Numbered from the stretch's first letter, positions 35,360 through 44,541 are shown. The stretch is 45,845 bases of DNA from an uncultured Granulosicoccaceae bacterium (GCA_938028465.1 CALJAA010000024.1:1-45845); one strand, 5' to 3'. The notes: generated by a model not told the origin, from the letters alone. Made by a program: numbers and translations.

Positions 35360-35860
35360 ATGAGCAGCTCAGAAGTCCTCGAACAACCAGCAGTTGAATC
35401 TCCACAACAGCAACGCCGCGTCGTTAATGCGATATGGCAGCCGTTCCTACAGTTCAAGCTACTGATGTACATGCTAGGCCTAACGGCTGTAGTGGCCGTG
35501 TTGCTAGGTGTATTCCTTTATTACGCGTTTAGCGATTTAATCGGTACGGTGTCGATGGAATCTGACTCACGTAGCTACTACGCAGAGATGATCGATATTC
35601 AGCTGGTTTACTTGTTTCGCTACTGCGGCGCTTTGTTTGTGCTGTATGTGTTGCTGCTCGCTGCAGTTTGCATCGCTTACACGCACCGCTTAATCGGACC
35701 ATTTCGTCCTTATACTCGTCATATCGATCAACTAGTTAAAGGCGACTACACCAGCCGCGTAAACTTGCGTAAAGGTGATTTGGATATGTTTGTCGATTTT
35801 GGCGAACAGCTGAACGAGCTTGCCAGCAAACTAGAAACACAGTCAAAAGAAAATAAGTAA
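35360..35860 (+). CDS. HAMP-like two-helix membrane protein, no output domain
   Basis: A 166-aa inner-membrane protein. Helix 1 spans about residues 32-55 (LLMYMLGLTAVVAVLLGVFLYYAF), helix 2 about 87-110 (YCGALFVLYVLLLAAVCIAY). A HAMP-like segment follows: THRLIGPFRPYTRHIDQLVKGDYTSRVNLRKGD (given as the block at about 111-145), then a final amphipathic helix. Nothing like a histidine kinase, GGDEF or methyl-accepting domain follows, so it is a HAMP-only protein. The ATG at 35360 is chosen; the upstream ORF start would add 25 unlikely residues. It is followed at 62 bp by the glutaredoxin-like gene. Confidence 0.72.
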   Translation: MSSSEVLEQPAVESPQQQRRVVNAIWQPFLQFKLLMYMLGLTAVVAVLLGVFLYYAFSDLIGTVSMESDSRSYYAEMIDIQLVYLFRYCGALFVLYVLLLAAVCIAYTHRLIGPFRPYTRHIDQLVKGDYTSRVNLRKGDLDMFVDFGEQLNELASKLETQSKENK

Positions 35861-35922
35861 TTTCTAAACCAAACTGGAGTGCCACTTTGGTGCTCCAGTG
35901 CTAAACAAAAGTACCTCTTCCT

Positions 35923-36591
35923 ATGCGTCCACTTGTTCTTATCGCAATTATTGGCGCACTTTTCTGGGCATACACTGCCGATCTATTTCCAAATATCGGT
36001 ACACCAGACGGCGCATTCGCAGAAGATGGATCTGCAACCATTCAATTATTTACAGTAGCTGAATGTGAAGATGTGTGCGACAGAATCAAAAGCGAGTTGC
36101 AAAAACGCGGCGCAAAGTATGAAGAGATGGTGGTATCAATGCAGGACGACGACGAGAATACTCAACGTTGGAAAGAATTGGGGCGACACCGTTTTCCATT
36201 TCTTGTCGCTGGCGGAGCTTTTAATACTGTTGCAAATGGCCCTGAAGTATCGACTGTTTTGGCTAAGGCCTTTGCGTCGCAGTATCTGAGTAAAGATGAG
36301 AAAAGACTCTACGACAAACACTTCAACGACTATGACGAACCCACCGTCATGATTTACGGTGCTGACTGGTGCCCGTACTGCCAGAAACTACAAAAAGAAC
36401 TCAAAGCGAACAACATTCCTTTTGTTGAACTCGATGTACCAAAACATCGCAACAAAACAGCGATATCAAAAACCATGGATATACGCGGTTACCCATCAAC
36501 CTGGGTTGGTTATCATCGGGTTGACGGCATTGATATTGATTCGGTAAAAGCCACTATTAAGGTGGCTACACAGATGAAGCAATCCTTGTAG
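35923..36591 (+). CDS. Membrane-anchored tandem glutaredoxin/thioredoxin-like protein
   Basis: A 222-aa protein with an N-terminal membrane anchor (MRPLVLIAIIGALFWAYTA) and two thioredoxin-fold domains. The first (about 38-120) has a degenerate C48-x3-C52 site (VAECEDVCDRI) and a cis-Pro loop FPFLVAGG. The second (about 138-222) has a canonical C150-PY-C153 glutaredoxin site (GADWCPYCQKLQKEL) and a cis-Pro loop GYPSTWVG. It is probably exposed to the periplasm and may reduce or transfer disulfides. The neighbouring HAMP-like gene may share its transcript. Confidence 0.78.
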   Translation: MRPLVLIAIIGALFWAYTADLFPNIGTPDGAFAEDGSATIQLFTVAECEDVCDRIKSELQKRGAKYEEMVVSMQDDDENTQRWKELGRHRFPFLVAGGAFNTVANGPEVSTVLAKAFASQYLSKDEKRLYDKHFNDYDEPTVMIYGADWCPYCQKLQKELKANNIPFVELDVPKHRNKTAISKTMDIRGYPSTWVGYHRVDGIDIDSVKATIKVATQMKQSL

Positions 36592-36650
36592 CTCAAGCCT
36601 GCTGCGCTACTCAGCAGCCAAAATAGCTGAAGATCAGCCGTGATAAAACC

Positions 36651-37493
36651 TCAGCGAAAGCTACACGCTGGGTATTCAGCGTCGCTTGATTCAAATCGCC
36701 CATCTTTTAGATAATTAATAACCTCAGCGATTATTTCTTCATCTTTCATTAGGTAGGGATGAGAGACATTCTTCTGCAAGTGGGCGCACATGTTATCGAC
36801 CCTGGATGACGCTACTGACACCTTGCCATCGTCGGGATCTGGCAAGTAAGTAGACAAAACCAAGTTGATAGTAAATGTACCGGCAATCACCGCCGTATCA
36901 AACTTAACCGCCCCTAATAACGACGGCACGCTCGCAGCATCGGTGCCGAGTTGCTGCCCTGCCGGCCCGTTTAGCCATTTGTATCCGGGTACGTCGCGCA
37001 TGTTATCCACAACTTCACTACCTTGATTTGGTGGCCCCAACAAAACAGCTCGATGAATATCGACATCTGGATGATGCTCCGCATAATAGCGCAACATTAT
37101 TCCACCCAAAGAGTGAGTAACAAACGACACCTCGGTAGCACCTGCTGCTAAACATGCTTGGATACCTGCAGGCACTGAGTTTTCTGCTAACTCTTTAATA
37201 GGAAACAGCCGCGACGGGTAATCGACATTGACAACAATATAACTGTTAGCAACCAATTGATCAGCCAAGTCAGCCATCGAAGATGCAGTACGGGCAAGAC
37301 CATGCAGCAACACGACACATTGCGTAATGGGGGCTGCACTTGTTGTAGGCTTGCTTAGCGAGATTTGTTGTTGGTATGGCTCATTAGCAAATGCTGAAGT
37401 GACATAAGCAAGTGTGAGCACTATCAGTTGAGAAAATTGAATGACCTGCTTGCTTATTCGTGTATTTGATCGTTTAGCCGTTCGTTTACTCAT
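36651..37493 (-). CDS. Secreted alpha/beta-hydrolase (triacylglycerol-lipase-like)
   Basis: A 280-aa hydrolase with the lipase fold. The oxyanion motif is VVLLHGLARTASSM, the nucleophile elbow is THSLGGIMLRYY, and an aspartate/histidine pair is likely in DGKVSV and the VSHPYLM region. The N terminus has a signal-like segment (VIQFSQLIVLTLAYVTSAFA). The ATG at 37493 is chosen, with AGGAG 11 bases upstream; a TTG at 37544 that overlaps the preceding stop codon is a weaker alternative. It lies upstream of the EamA transporter stop on the same strand but has no obvious functional link. Confidence 0.77.
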   Translation of the reverse strand: MSKRTAKRSNTRISKQVIQFSQLIVLTLAYVTSAFANEPYQQQISLSKPTTSAAPITQCVVLLHGLARTASSMADLADQLVANSYIVVNVDYPSRLFPIKELAENSVPAGIQACLAAGATEVSFVTHSLGGIMLRYYAEHHPDVDIHRAVLLGPPNQGSEVVDNMRDVPGYKWLNGPAGQQLGTDAASVPSLLGAVKFDTAVIAGTFTINLVLSTYLPDPDDGKVSVASSRVDNMCAHLQKNVSHPYLMKDEEIIAEVINYLKDGRFESSDAEYPACSFR

Positions 37494-37540
37494 TCCTTTT
37501 ATTTCTCCTGATAACTCATCCTGAGCAACCGTTAACGTAT

Positions 37541-38455
37541 TCAATTATTGGTAAAGTCGCGCCCACCGGGGGCTCTTGCCAACGACTGCTGTCGCTTGGC
37601 TTCACGATGCACAGTATAGATCGAAGCTAGAACAATAACCAAGGCACCGATCCCAGTTGAGAGCTGTGGCCATTGCGAAAACAGCAGCCAACCAATAAAT
37701 GTGGCGTAGATCAAGCGCACATAATCTAACGACGCCAGCAGAGAAGCTTCACCATATTTGTAGGCGTATATATTAGCCTTTTGCCCAAAATACGACACGA
37801 CGCCAACGCCCAACAGCAACAGCCATTCGTGAAACGTGGGCTTCACCCAATAAATAGCAGCCGGTATAACCATAACAACAGCAACGCCAAGCGATTGATA
37901 GGCCAGGATGCTAGGTGAAGTTTCCGTACGGGATAACAAGCGAATAATAACCATCACAGCTCCAGCGGACATCGCTGCAATAAGCGCATAGACACCGTAG
38001 ATTGAAAAACTATCACTACCCGGTTGCAGCATAATTAATACCCCAACAAACCCGATTAACACTGCACCCCAACGATGCTTCCCAACCGCCTCCTTTAACC
38101 ACCACACCGCAAACACAGTAACAAAGAAGCTTCTTGCAAATGCTAGCGCTGTGGCATCAGCTAAAGGCATGTGAATGACAGCGGTAAAGCCACAAAGCAT
38201 TGCAACCAACGCACAACCAATACGCGCTAGATGCAGGTGTATCTTTTGAGTTTTAAAAATCGCAGGGAAGTTATTTACAATGACAGGGATAAGGATGACA
38301 CCCATGACCAGCTGGCGTATCAGCAAAATTTGAGTCACTGGCAAACGTGTGCCGGCAAGCTTCACCAGGGCTGCCACCACAGAGAATGCAAATGCTGCAA
38401 ACATCACGGCAATGATGCTGCGCGTGCTCTCAGGCAACCGATGAAAAGCGTCCAC
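37541..38455 (-). CDS. EamA/DMT-family transporter
   Basis: A 304-aa drug/metabolite-type transporter with ten predicted membrane helices arranged as two EamA repeats. The first repeat ends at the conserved block ADATALAFARSFFVTVFAVWWLKE, the second at ASLLASLDYVRLIYATFIGWLLFSQWP. The substrate is unknown. The start is GTG at 38455, with no clear ribosome binding site. It sits between the hydrolase gene and alkB on the minus strand, and the next gene upstream (alkB) ends 49 bp away. Confidence 0.85.
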   Translation of the reverse strand: MDAFHRLPESTRSIIAVMFAAFAFSVVAALVKLAGTRLPVTQILLIRQLVMGVILIPVIVNNFPAIFKTQKIHLHLARIGCALVAMLCGFTAVIHMPLADATALAFARSFFVTVFAVWWLKEAVGKHRWGAVLIGFVGVLIMLQPGSDSFSIYGVYALIAAMSAGAVMVIIRLLSRTETSPSILAYQSLGVAVVMVIPAAIYWVKPTFHEWLLLLGVGVVSYFGQKANIYAYKYGEASLLASLDYVRLIYATFIGWLLFSQWPQLSTGIGALVIVLASIYTVHREAKRQQSLARAPGGRDFTNN

Positions 38456-38504
38456 AATTTAGTTGTGCTTGGGGTATGGACCAGCTTAACATCATTATCC
38501 ACGC

Positions 38505-39143
38505 TCATCCCGCGTGCCTAAACGTGAGATTCCATCGAGCCTCACCCCACAGAGGATCATGACCTGCTTTAAGCTTACGCACCCCGTGCGAACACATACG
38601 AGCTGCCCCACCAAATACAACAACATCACCATCGCTTAAATCAACAGCTACCGACTTTTTATCATCGGCAGGATTATCAATAACAACAAAAAAGCGGGCT
38701 GGGATTCCGAGCGATACTGACACGATGGGTTGAGTACGATCACGTTCGTTACGATCTTGGTGCGCACCCATTTGAGCACCGGGCACGTAGCGATTGATCA
38801 AACAGGCATCGGGTGAAAAGTTAGCAAACCCTGCAAGTTGCGCAGCGTCGCGCGCAAGCTCTTTTAGCGCATTTGGCATATCGGGCCAAGGCTGCCCTGA
38901 ATCTGGGTCAATGGGGCTGTATCGGTAGCCCTGACGATCAGATACCCAACCTAGGTCACCGCAATTAGTCATCGCTACGGACATCGTAAAGCCCCGCCGA
39001 GTACCCATGTGGCGCAAAGGCGCTTGCTGCACCAACGATTGGATCTCCGTATATAGAGATTGACTGTCGGCAAAGCCCGGCAACAGCTGCATTCCATTCA
39101 CGATTTCCACTGGGTCGGACCATAATTGCCCTGATTCAGCCAT
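38505..39143 (-). CDS. alkB: Alpha-ketoglutarate-dependent DNA dealkylase AlkB
   Basis: AlkB oxidatively removes methyl groups from 1-methyladenine and 3-methylcytosine in DNA. The 212-aa protein has the iron ligands His128 and Asp130 (GAHQDRNERD) and His186 (MCSHGVRKLKAG). The 2-oxoglutarate-binding arginines are Arg203 and Arg209 (EARWNLTFRH). RYSPIDPDSGQPWPDMP is the E. coli-type nucleotide-recognition lid. It starts at ATG 39143 and is divergent from the 91-aa gene. No ada gene is adjacent. Confidence 0.94.
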   Translation of the reverse strand: MAESGQLWSDPVEIVNGMQLLPGFADSQSLYTEIQSLVQQAPLRHMGTRRGFTMSVAMTNCGDLGWVSDRQGYRYSPIDPDSGQPWPDMPNALKELARDAAQLAGFANFSPDACLINRYVPGAQMGAHQDRNERDRTQPIVSVSLGIPARFFVVIDNPADDKKSVAVDLSDGDVVVFGGAARMCSHGVRKLKAGHDPLWGEARWNLTFRHAG

Positions 39144-39213
39144 ATAATTTCTATTCTTGCCCGTTTTCGGGTAAATTTATTGGTTTTTCGCCCTATCCGA
39201 CGATACTTACGCC

Positions 39214-39489
39214 ATGACTACTAGCCATAGCGACGCTAACGATCTCATAGACCATCTGTGCAGGCATAGCCCCCTTACCGCAGAGCAGGCCAAACAGATC
39301 GTAGCGGAAGTGAACCACTACTACCGCGAATCAGTTGCAAGCTTTGTTACTCGCCGACATAAAGAGCTACAACAACAAGGTTTAAACAACAGCGCTATTT
39401 ATGACGCATTGATTAAGGAAATGCCAGAACGTCGATTTTCGGCTGAACCACTCAGTGAGCGACAAATTCGACGTTTGATATACGGATGA
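39214..39489 (+). CDS. Conserved-looking 91-aa hypothetical protein upstream of glmS
   Basis: A short helical, charged protein of 91 aa that I cannot assign. It contains LTAEQAKQIVAEVNHYYRE, SFVTRRHKELQQQGLNN and a basic C-terminal block LSERQIRRLIYG that could bind nucleic acid. There is no signal peptide or membrane segment. It ends 13 bp before the glmS start, so the two are probably co-transcribed. Only context supports a link to amino-sugar supply; the protein may simply precede glmS. Confidence 0.7.
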   Translation: MTTSHSDANDLIDHLCRHSPLTAEQAKQIVAEVNHYYRESVASFVTRRHKELQQQGLNNSAIYDALIKEMPERRFSAEPLSERQIRRLIYG

Positions 39490-39502
39490 GAGGATAAAAA
39501 AT

Positions 39503-41335
39503 ATGTGTGGAATTATCGCCTTTACAGGTTCACAATCTGCCGCCCCCATACTACTTGATGGTTTACGGCGGCTCGAATACCGCGGTTACGACTCAGCCGG
39601 TATTTGCATCTTTAATCGTAAGAAGCTGAACAACTGGAAAGCCAGCGGAAAACTTTCAGCATTGGAGAGCCTACTACCTGATGATATAAAAGGATCAAAC
39701 GGCATAGGCCATACCCGCTGGGCCACCCATGGAGCACCCACCAATGAAAACGCGCACCCGCATCTCGATGCAACCGCACGTATCGCCGTTGTGCATAACG
39801 GCATAATTGAAAACGTTGATTCCTTAAGAGCGAGCTTACTGCCTACCGGCACTACTTTATTATCAGAGACTGATACTGAGATTCTTGCACACGCAATTGC
39901 ACAAACCATTGCCACGCACGGCGGCTCATTAATCGAAGCTGTGCGCACGGTATTGCAACAAGTTATCGGTACGTTTGGTATTGCAGTGATTGACCGCGAC
40001 AACCCCGGCACGCTCGTCGTGGCACGCAGTGGTAGCCCGGTCATTTTAGGCATTGGTGAAGGCGAAATGTATGCAGCATCAGATGTATCAGCCTTATCTC
40101 GCTACACCCGTGAATTAGTCCATCTTGATGATGGAGAAGTAGCAGAGCTCACGCCGGAGGGTTTTACCGTAACTACACTAGATGCGAGCCCACGCGAGAA
40201 ACAGCGAACGCATCTGCAAGGCCATTTAGAGGATCACGACAAAGCCGGCTACGCTCATTTTTTACTAAAAGAAATAAACGAACAACCCGAAACCGTCAAA
40301 AGGGCAATAAGCGGCCGCTTAGATGAGGCTTTTTCTACTGCACACCTAGGCGGTTTAAATTTACAAGCGCGTGATTTACTCGAAGTCAAACGCATTGTGA
40401 TCTTAGGTTGCGGCTCAGCCTTATACGCCGGCATGGCTGGCGCGCATATGATCGAAACCCTAGCGCGTATTCCCGCCACTGCAGAAGCGGCGGCCGAGTT
40501 CCGTTATCGCAACCCTGTGATTGAGGCAAGTACGCTGTATATCGCCGTAAGCCAATCAGGTGAAACCTTCGATACTCTAGCCGCGATCAGAGAGATTAAA
40601 CGCAAAGGCGGGTTTGTACTCGGCTTTGTAAATAGTGTTGGCAGCACGATCGCCCGTGAAGTGGATGGCGGCGTGTATATGCATGCAGGCCCAGAGGTGT
40701 CAGTGGCGTCAACCAAAGCCTATACCAGCATGCTCACCTTGTTTGGCTTAATAGCTTTACTGTTAGGCCGCACACGCGACCTATCGGTTCAACATGGCAG
40801 CGGCTTAGTAATAAGCCTACAAAAACTGCCGGTACAGATTGAAAAGGTGCTTAGCCAAAACAAAAAAATCGCGGGCATTGCCAAAAACATCGCAACAGCA
40901 CAAAGCGCATTTTTCATTGGGCGCACTGATGGCTACCCGGTTGCACTCGAAGGCGCACAAAAGCTAAAAGAAATTTCATATATACATGCCGAAGCCTATC
41001 CAGCATCTGAATTAAAACACGGCCCACTTGCCTTAGTAACTGAGAAAACGCCTTGCGTGGTGATTTTACAAGATAGCGATTTGCTGGCCAAGAATATTTC
41101 AACACTAGAGGAGATCAACGCTAGAGGCGCTCCGATCATTGCTGTCACCGATTCTGATGAGCCTCGCATTAAGAAGCTAGCGGCACATGTCATTCAAATA
41201 CCCAAAGGTGATGCCATACTGCAACCGATCGTCATGGGCATAGCCTTGCAACTATTAGCCTATCACTGCGCAGTGAGTTTAAAACGTGATGTCGATCAGC
41301 CAAGAAATTTGGCGAAGAGTGTGACTGTTGAGTAG
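39503..41335 (+). CDS. glmS: Glutamine-fructose-6-phosphate aminotransferase (isomerizing)
   Basis: GlmS makes glucosamine-6-phosphate from fructose-6-phosphate and glutamine, the first step to UDP-GlcNAc. The 610-aa protein starts MCGIIAF with the catalytic Cys2 nucleophile of the glutaminase domain, and has GHTRWATHG and NGIIEN. The two SIS domains follow: SQSGETFDTLAAI and the second with EGAQKLKEISYIHAEAYPASELKHGPLAL. The C terminus ends DQPRNLAKSVTVE, the conserved tail. AGAGGA lies just upstream of the ATG. I see no glmS ribozyme in the short leader. Confidence 0.97.
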   Translation: MCGIIAFTGSQSAAPILLDGLRRLEYRGYDSAGICIFNRKKLNNWKASGKLSALESLLPDDIKGSNGIGHTRWATHGAPTNENAHPHLDATARIAVVHNGIIENVDSLRASLLPTGTTLLSETDTEILAHAIAQTIATHGGSLIEAVRTVLQQVIGTFGIAVIDRDNPGTLVVARSGSPVILGIGEGEMYAASDVSALSRYTRELVHLDDGEVAELTPEGFTVTTLDASPREKQRTHLQGHLEDHDKAGYAHFLLKEINEQPETVKRAISGRLDEAFSTAHLGGLNLQARDLLEVKRIVILGCGSALYAGMAGAHMIETLARIPATAEAAAEFRYRNPVIEASTLYIAVSQSGETFDTLAAIREIKRKGGFVLGFVNSVGSTIAREVDGGVYMHAGPEVSVASTKAYTSMLTLFGLIALLLGRTRDLSVQHGSGLVISLQKLPVQIEKVLSQNKKIAGIAKNIATAQSAFFIGRTDGYPVALEGAQKLKEISYIHAEAYPASELKHGPLALVTEKTPCVVILQDSDLLAKNISTLEEINARGAPIIAVTDSDEPRIKKLAAHVIQIPKGDAILQPIVMGIALQLLAYHCAVSLKRDVDQPRNLAKSVTVE

Positions 41336-41346
41336 GCTCGCCATCC

Positions 41347-41438
41347 CCGTGTAGCGCTATCATCCTCGCGTAGGCGTTATCAGCCGTGTAGCGCTTATCC
41401 TCTGGTACCGTTGTCATCCCCGCCTTCGCGAGGACGAC
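41347..41438. repeat. Degenerate tandem repeats and a dRS3-like relic downstream of glmS
   Basis: Three related units of about 18-19 bp lie in a row: CCGTGTAGCGCTATC (from 41347), CTCGCGTAGGCGTTATC (from 41365) and CCGTGTAGCGCTTATC (from 41384). A single imperfect palindrome follows at 41411-41438 (TTGTCATCCCCGCC, then TTCGCGAGGACGAC), a decayed relative of the 28-bp repeats at 5669 and 5728. The 124-bp gap between glmS and the convergent MFS gene holds no gene. Confidence 0.55.
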
Positions 41439-41459
41439 GAGCCCTGCAATTGAAAAATC

Positions 41460-42749
41460 CTAATCACTGACCTGAGGCCGACAATAGGATTCCTTAACAA
41501 ACCCTATTGCCAAATTAGCCAATAACAACACCACTAATAAAACGATAAAGGCAGCTTGAAACGCGTCAGCCGGGTATTCCCGTACACCATCATTAACAAC
41601 GCCCAACCAACGATTATCTAGCATCCGCCCAACTAGTGGCTGTAACAATGCACCAGAACCTACAACGCACATATTGGCAAAGCCTATGGCAGTTGCATTG
41701 CCTTTTGGCGTATTCCATTCACGCACTAGCCCGAAACAAACCACCATGCAGCTACCACCTAAACCACAGGAGAGGTACAACAAGTGTAAGGCTGGCAAAC
41801 TGAGCTCCGGTACCAAAATAATCATGGCATAACTCATTAAACTCAACAACGCGCCTGCTATCAACACCGGCTTACGACGTCCGACTTTATCGGACAACCA
41901 ACCTGCGATGGGTGAGCCCACCATCCAACCGACAAACATCATTGAGGTCAGCAAGCTTGCATCGGCAGCAGATAATCCATAAACCGTTATCAACCAAGGC
42001 ACCGACCACAAGCCACCGAAGGCAAGCATCACCGCGGTTAGTCCAAAGCCGATGCCGCCACACGCCCACGTTTGTATGTTTGAGAATACCGGCCAAGCAA
42101 CAAGTGCACGCTCTTTTGTGCCGGCTGCGACAATGGCCGCTGGTCTGCGTGGGATAACTAGCCATGCCAAAACCGCCATGATTAAAGCCCACACCGCTAA
42201 CACGTGAAAACTACCCCGCCAGCCTGCTGATTCAACTAATACACGTAATGGTGCTTGCCCCATGATTGCACCCGCCATTCCAACTGCCAGTAGAATCCCA
42301 GCCAGCATGGCAAAGCGCGCAGGCTTAAAAAATGTAGCCGCAATAGACAAGGTACCAACAAATGCAAAGGCGACAGAAGCCCCAATAAACGCACGGCTCA
42401 CACTCGCTGCAAACACGCTGGGGCTCAAGGCAAACGCCAGCGAGGCAACGGCACTCACAATAGCTGACAAGGCTAATAATTTACGCGGGCCGTATCGATC
42501 AATTAGCACGCCGACGGGAATCTGAATGGCAGCATAGGTGTAAAAATACATACTCGACAAGGCACCGATAGCAGTACCGTCAGCATTGAATTCACGCATC
42601 AATTCACTCGTCATCACACTAGGAGATACGCGCTGAACAAAGGCGTAAAGAAAAAAGCCGGTACCCAGGATGTAAGCAGCCAAGGCTCGAGGGGAAGTTA
42701 CCGTTGTAGCAATAGGCGTAGCGGCGGCTGGATTTGACTGGGATGACAT
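41460..42749 (-). CDS. Major facilitator superfamily transporter (sugar-phosphate/anion-symporter-like)
   Basis: A 429-aa MFS transporter with twelve predicted helices. The loop 2-3 motif is DRYGPRKLLALSA, and the second-half equivalent is LSDKVGRRKPVLIAG. The N terminus (RALAAYILGTGFFLYAFVQR) and QRVSPSVMTSELMREF recall the anion/cation-symporter group. The ATG at 42749 is chosen; a TTG at 42785 would overlap the upstream gene by 29 bp. It follows the amidohydrolase gene by only 7 bp, so the two are probably one operon for uptake and hydrolysis of the same compound, which is unknown. Confidence 0.83.
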   Translation of the reverse strand: MSSQSNPAAATPIATTVTSPRALAAYILGTGFFLYAFVQRVSPSVMTSELMREFNADGTAIGALSSMYFYTYAAIQIPVGVLIDRYGPRKLLALSAIVSAVASLAFALSPSVFAASVSRAFIGASVAFAFVGTLSIAATFFKPARFAMLAGILLAVGMAGAIMGQAPLRVLVESAGWRGSFHVLAVWALIMAVLAWLVIPRRPAAIVAAGTKERALVAWPVFSNIQTWACGGIGFGLTAVMLAFGGLWSVPWLITVYGLSAADASLLTSMMFVGWMVGSPIAGWLSDKVGRRKPVLIAGALLSLMSYAMIILVPELSLPALHLLYLSCGLGGSCMVVCFGLVREWNTPKGNATAIGFANMCVVGSGALLQPLVGRMLDNRWLGVVNDGVREYPADAFQAAFIVLLVVLLLANLAIGFVKESYCRPQVSD

Positions 42750-42756
42750 ACTATTG

Positions 42757-44442
42757 CTAACGCGCAAACACTTCTTCACCACCAATATACGTTAAATCAA
42801 CTAGCATGGTGCGTAAGTCATCAACGGCGTAGGGATCACCCGACAGCACCACCAAATCCGCTAACTTGCCTAGCTCAATTGAACCTCTATCATGATCAAC
42901 ATGGCTTTGCCATGCAGCATCTATGGTGATTGCGCGTAACGCCGAGGTAAGGCTTATTTGTTGCGCCCTACCCAACACGTCGCCAGAGCGAGTTTGGCGA
43001 TTAATGGCGTTCCACACCAAATGCATCGGCTGAATAGGCGTAACCGGAGCATCGCTATGCAACGAAAAGCGAACACCCGCATTTACAACATCAGCCAAAG
43101 GGCTAATATGCTGGGCGCGTTCGGGGCCCAAGGTTTCATTTTGATGCCAATCGCCCCAGTAAAATGTATGCGCATTAAAAAAGCTAGGAGTAATCGATAA
43201 CGCCGATAGCTGACTAATCTGATCGCGACGAATCGTTTGCGCATGAACCAAAATATGCCGTGCATCGGGTCGCTCCATCGATTGCTGCGCACGCGCCACC
43301 GCAGCAATGATCATATCGATCGCTGCATCACCATTGCCATGTAAGGCGATTTGATAACCCGCCTGGTGGTAGTACAACACATACTTGTCGAGCTGCTCCT
43401 GAGTCAACAATGGCGCACCTCTAAAGTTAGGCTCACTGGGACTGTTTGTGTGGTAAGGCTTCGTTAAAAAAGCCGTTCTACCTTGCGGGCTTCCATCCAC
43501 AATAAGCTTAACAGTGGCTTGGCGAAAATTAGTAGTGTACCGAGGCCTGTTGCTACCAGCGTAGTCACTATTCACCCATGTCACTACACGCTGCGGCAAT
43601 AAGCCCACCATTTGTAACAGCTTCAATATTTTCGTCATACTGCCATTGATCAAACCATTTTGTACGGTGCTTACACCAGCAGCAAGGTACTCTTCTCGCG
43701 TCAACTTGTAGGCATTGAATAACTCGGTCATCGAATAGTTGCGAAAGAAGCGCCCTAAACTTGGGGCCGCTGCCTCCTGTAACAAACCAGTGAGCTCACC
43801 TGTTCGTGTATCGATTTCTATAAATGGCCGTAACGCATCATCTTTGTTGTCAATTTGTAACTCTTGCAATGCCGCCGTGTTAGCAACCCCCATATGACCG
43901 GAAATGTGTCGCAGGTATATCGGGTGCTCCAGCGATAGCTGATCAAGCTGTTGCCGATTGGGGTGTTGACCCGATGGGAATAAGGTGTTGTCATATTTAA
44001 AGCCCACAATCCACTGCCCGGAGGGCGTTATTTTTACGGCTTCCGCTACACGCTTCAGCAGTTCATTATTATTTACAACAGGCTCTGTAGCGGTAGCACT
44101 AAGCTGTACTCCTAAATGATCAATCACACCGACAGGAAAATGACTGTGCGCATCGACAAAACCAGGCAACAATGCTCGTCCATTTAGCTCAATCACTCGA
44201 GCACCAAGGGGCGCCTGTGATCGCACTTTTTCAGTGCTGCCAATGGCCGTTATCACACCGCCTTCAACCAGCACGGCTTCAGCCACAGAATCGCTGCCGT
44301 CCATCGTGTACACTGCGCCACCGACGAACACCAGTGCCCGCTCCTTACCAGCCGTCAAATACCAGACGAGTATCACTATCGGCAGTACAATTAACGCGGC
44401 ACGTTTCAAATTTTTGGACAGCTCTTTGGATTGATTTGTCAT
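42757..44442 (-). CDS. YtcJ-type metal-dependent amidohydrolase with N-terminal membrane anchor
   Basis: A 561-aa amidohydrolase of the YtcJ/AepA group. A membrane anchor follows the start (LKRAALIVLPIVILVWYLT), so the catalytic part may face the periplasm. Metal-binding motifs are GFVDAHSHFPVG, LHGNGDAAIDM, ILVHAQTI and SLHSDAPVTP. The C-terminal block IELGKLADLVVLSGDPY is the family's closing strand. The ATG at 44442 gives a short basic N terminus before the anchor; a GTG at 44490 is an alternative. Substrates of this family vary (amides, esters, hydantoins), so none is assigned. The MFS gene downstream suggests uptake of the product or substrate. Confidence 0.84.
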   Translation of the reverse strand: MTNQSKELSKNLKRAALIVLPIVILVWYLTAGKERALVFVGGAVYTMDGSDSVAEAVLVEGGVITAIGSTEKVRSQAPLGARVIELNGRALLPGFVDAHSHFPVGVIDHLGVQLSATATEPVVNNNELLKRVAEAVKITPSGQWIVGFKYDNTLFPSGQHPNRQQLDQLSLEHPIYLRHISGHMGVANTAALQELQIDNKDDALRPFIEIDTRTGELTGLLQEAAAPSLGRFFRNYSMTELFNAYKLTREEYLAAGVSTVQNGLINGSMTKILKLLQMVGLLPQRVVTWVNSDYAGSNRPRYTTNFRQATVKLIVDGSPQGRTAFLTKPYHTNSPSEPNFRGAPLLTQEQLDKYVLYYHQAGYQIALHGNGDAAIDMIIAAVARAQQSMERPDARHILVHAQTIRRDQISQLSALSITPSFFNAHTFYWGDWHQNETLGPERAQHISPLADVVNAGVRFSLHSDAPVTPIQPMHLVWNAINRQTRSGDVLGRAQQISLTSALRAITIDAAWQSHVDHDRGSIELGKLADLVVLSGDPYAVDDLRTMLVDLTYIGGEEVFAR

Positions 44443-44541
44443 CTGAGTGGCAATTACACGGTTCGGTTCACTGCATGCCCCAAAAGGCACCGTATACTAA
44501 CCCTTTTAGCTAGATCGGCCATGTGCACGTATCCGTTTTAT

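Noticed and set aside
39490..39502. A glmS ribozyme
   Set aside because: Only 13 bp separate the upstream gene and the glmS start, far too short, and the ribozyme is typical of Firmicutes.
42750..42785. TTG at 42785 as start of the MFS gene
   Set aside because: It would overlap the amidohydrolase by 29 bp; ATG at 42749 gives a 7-bp gap and a normal N terminus.
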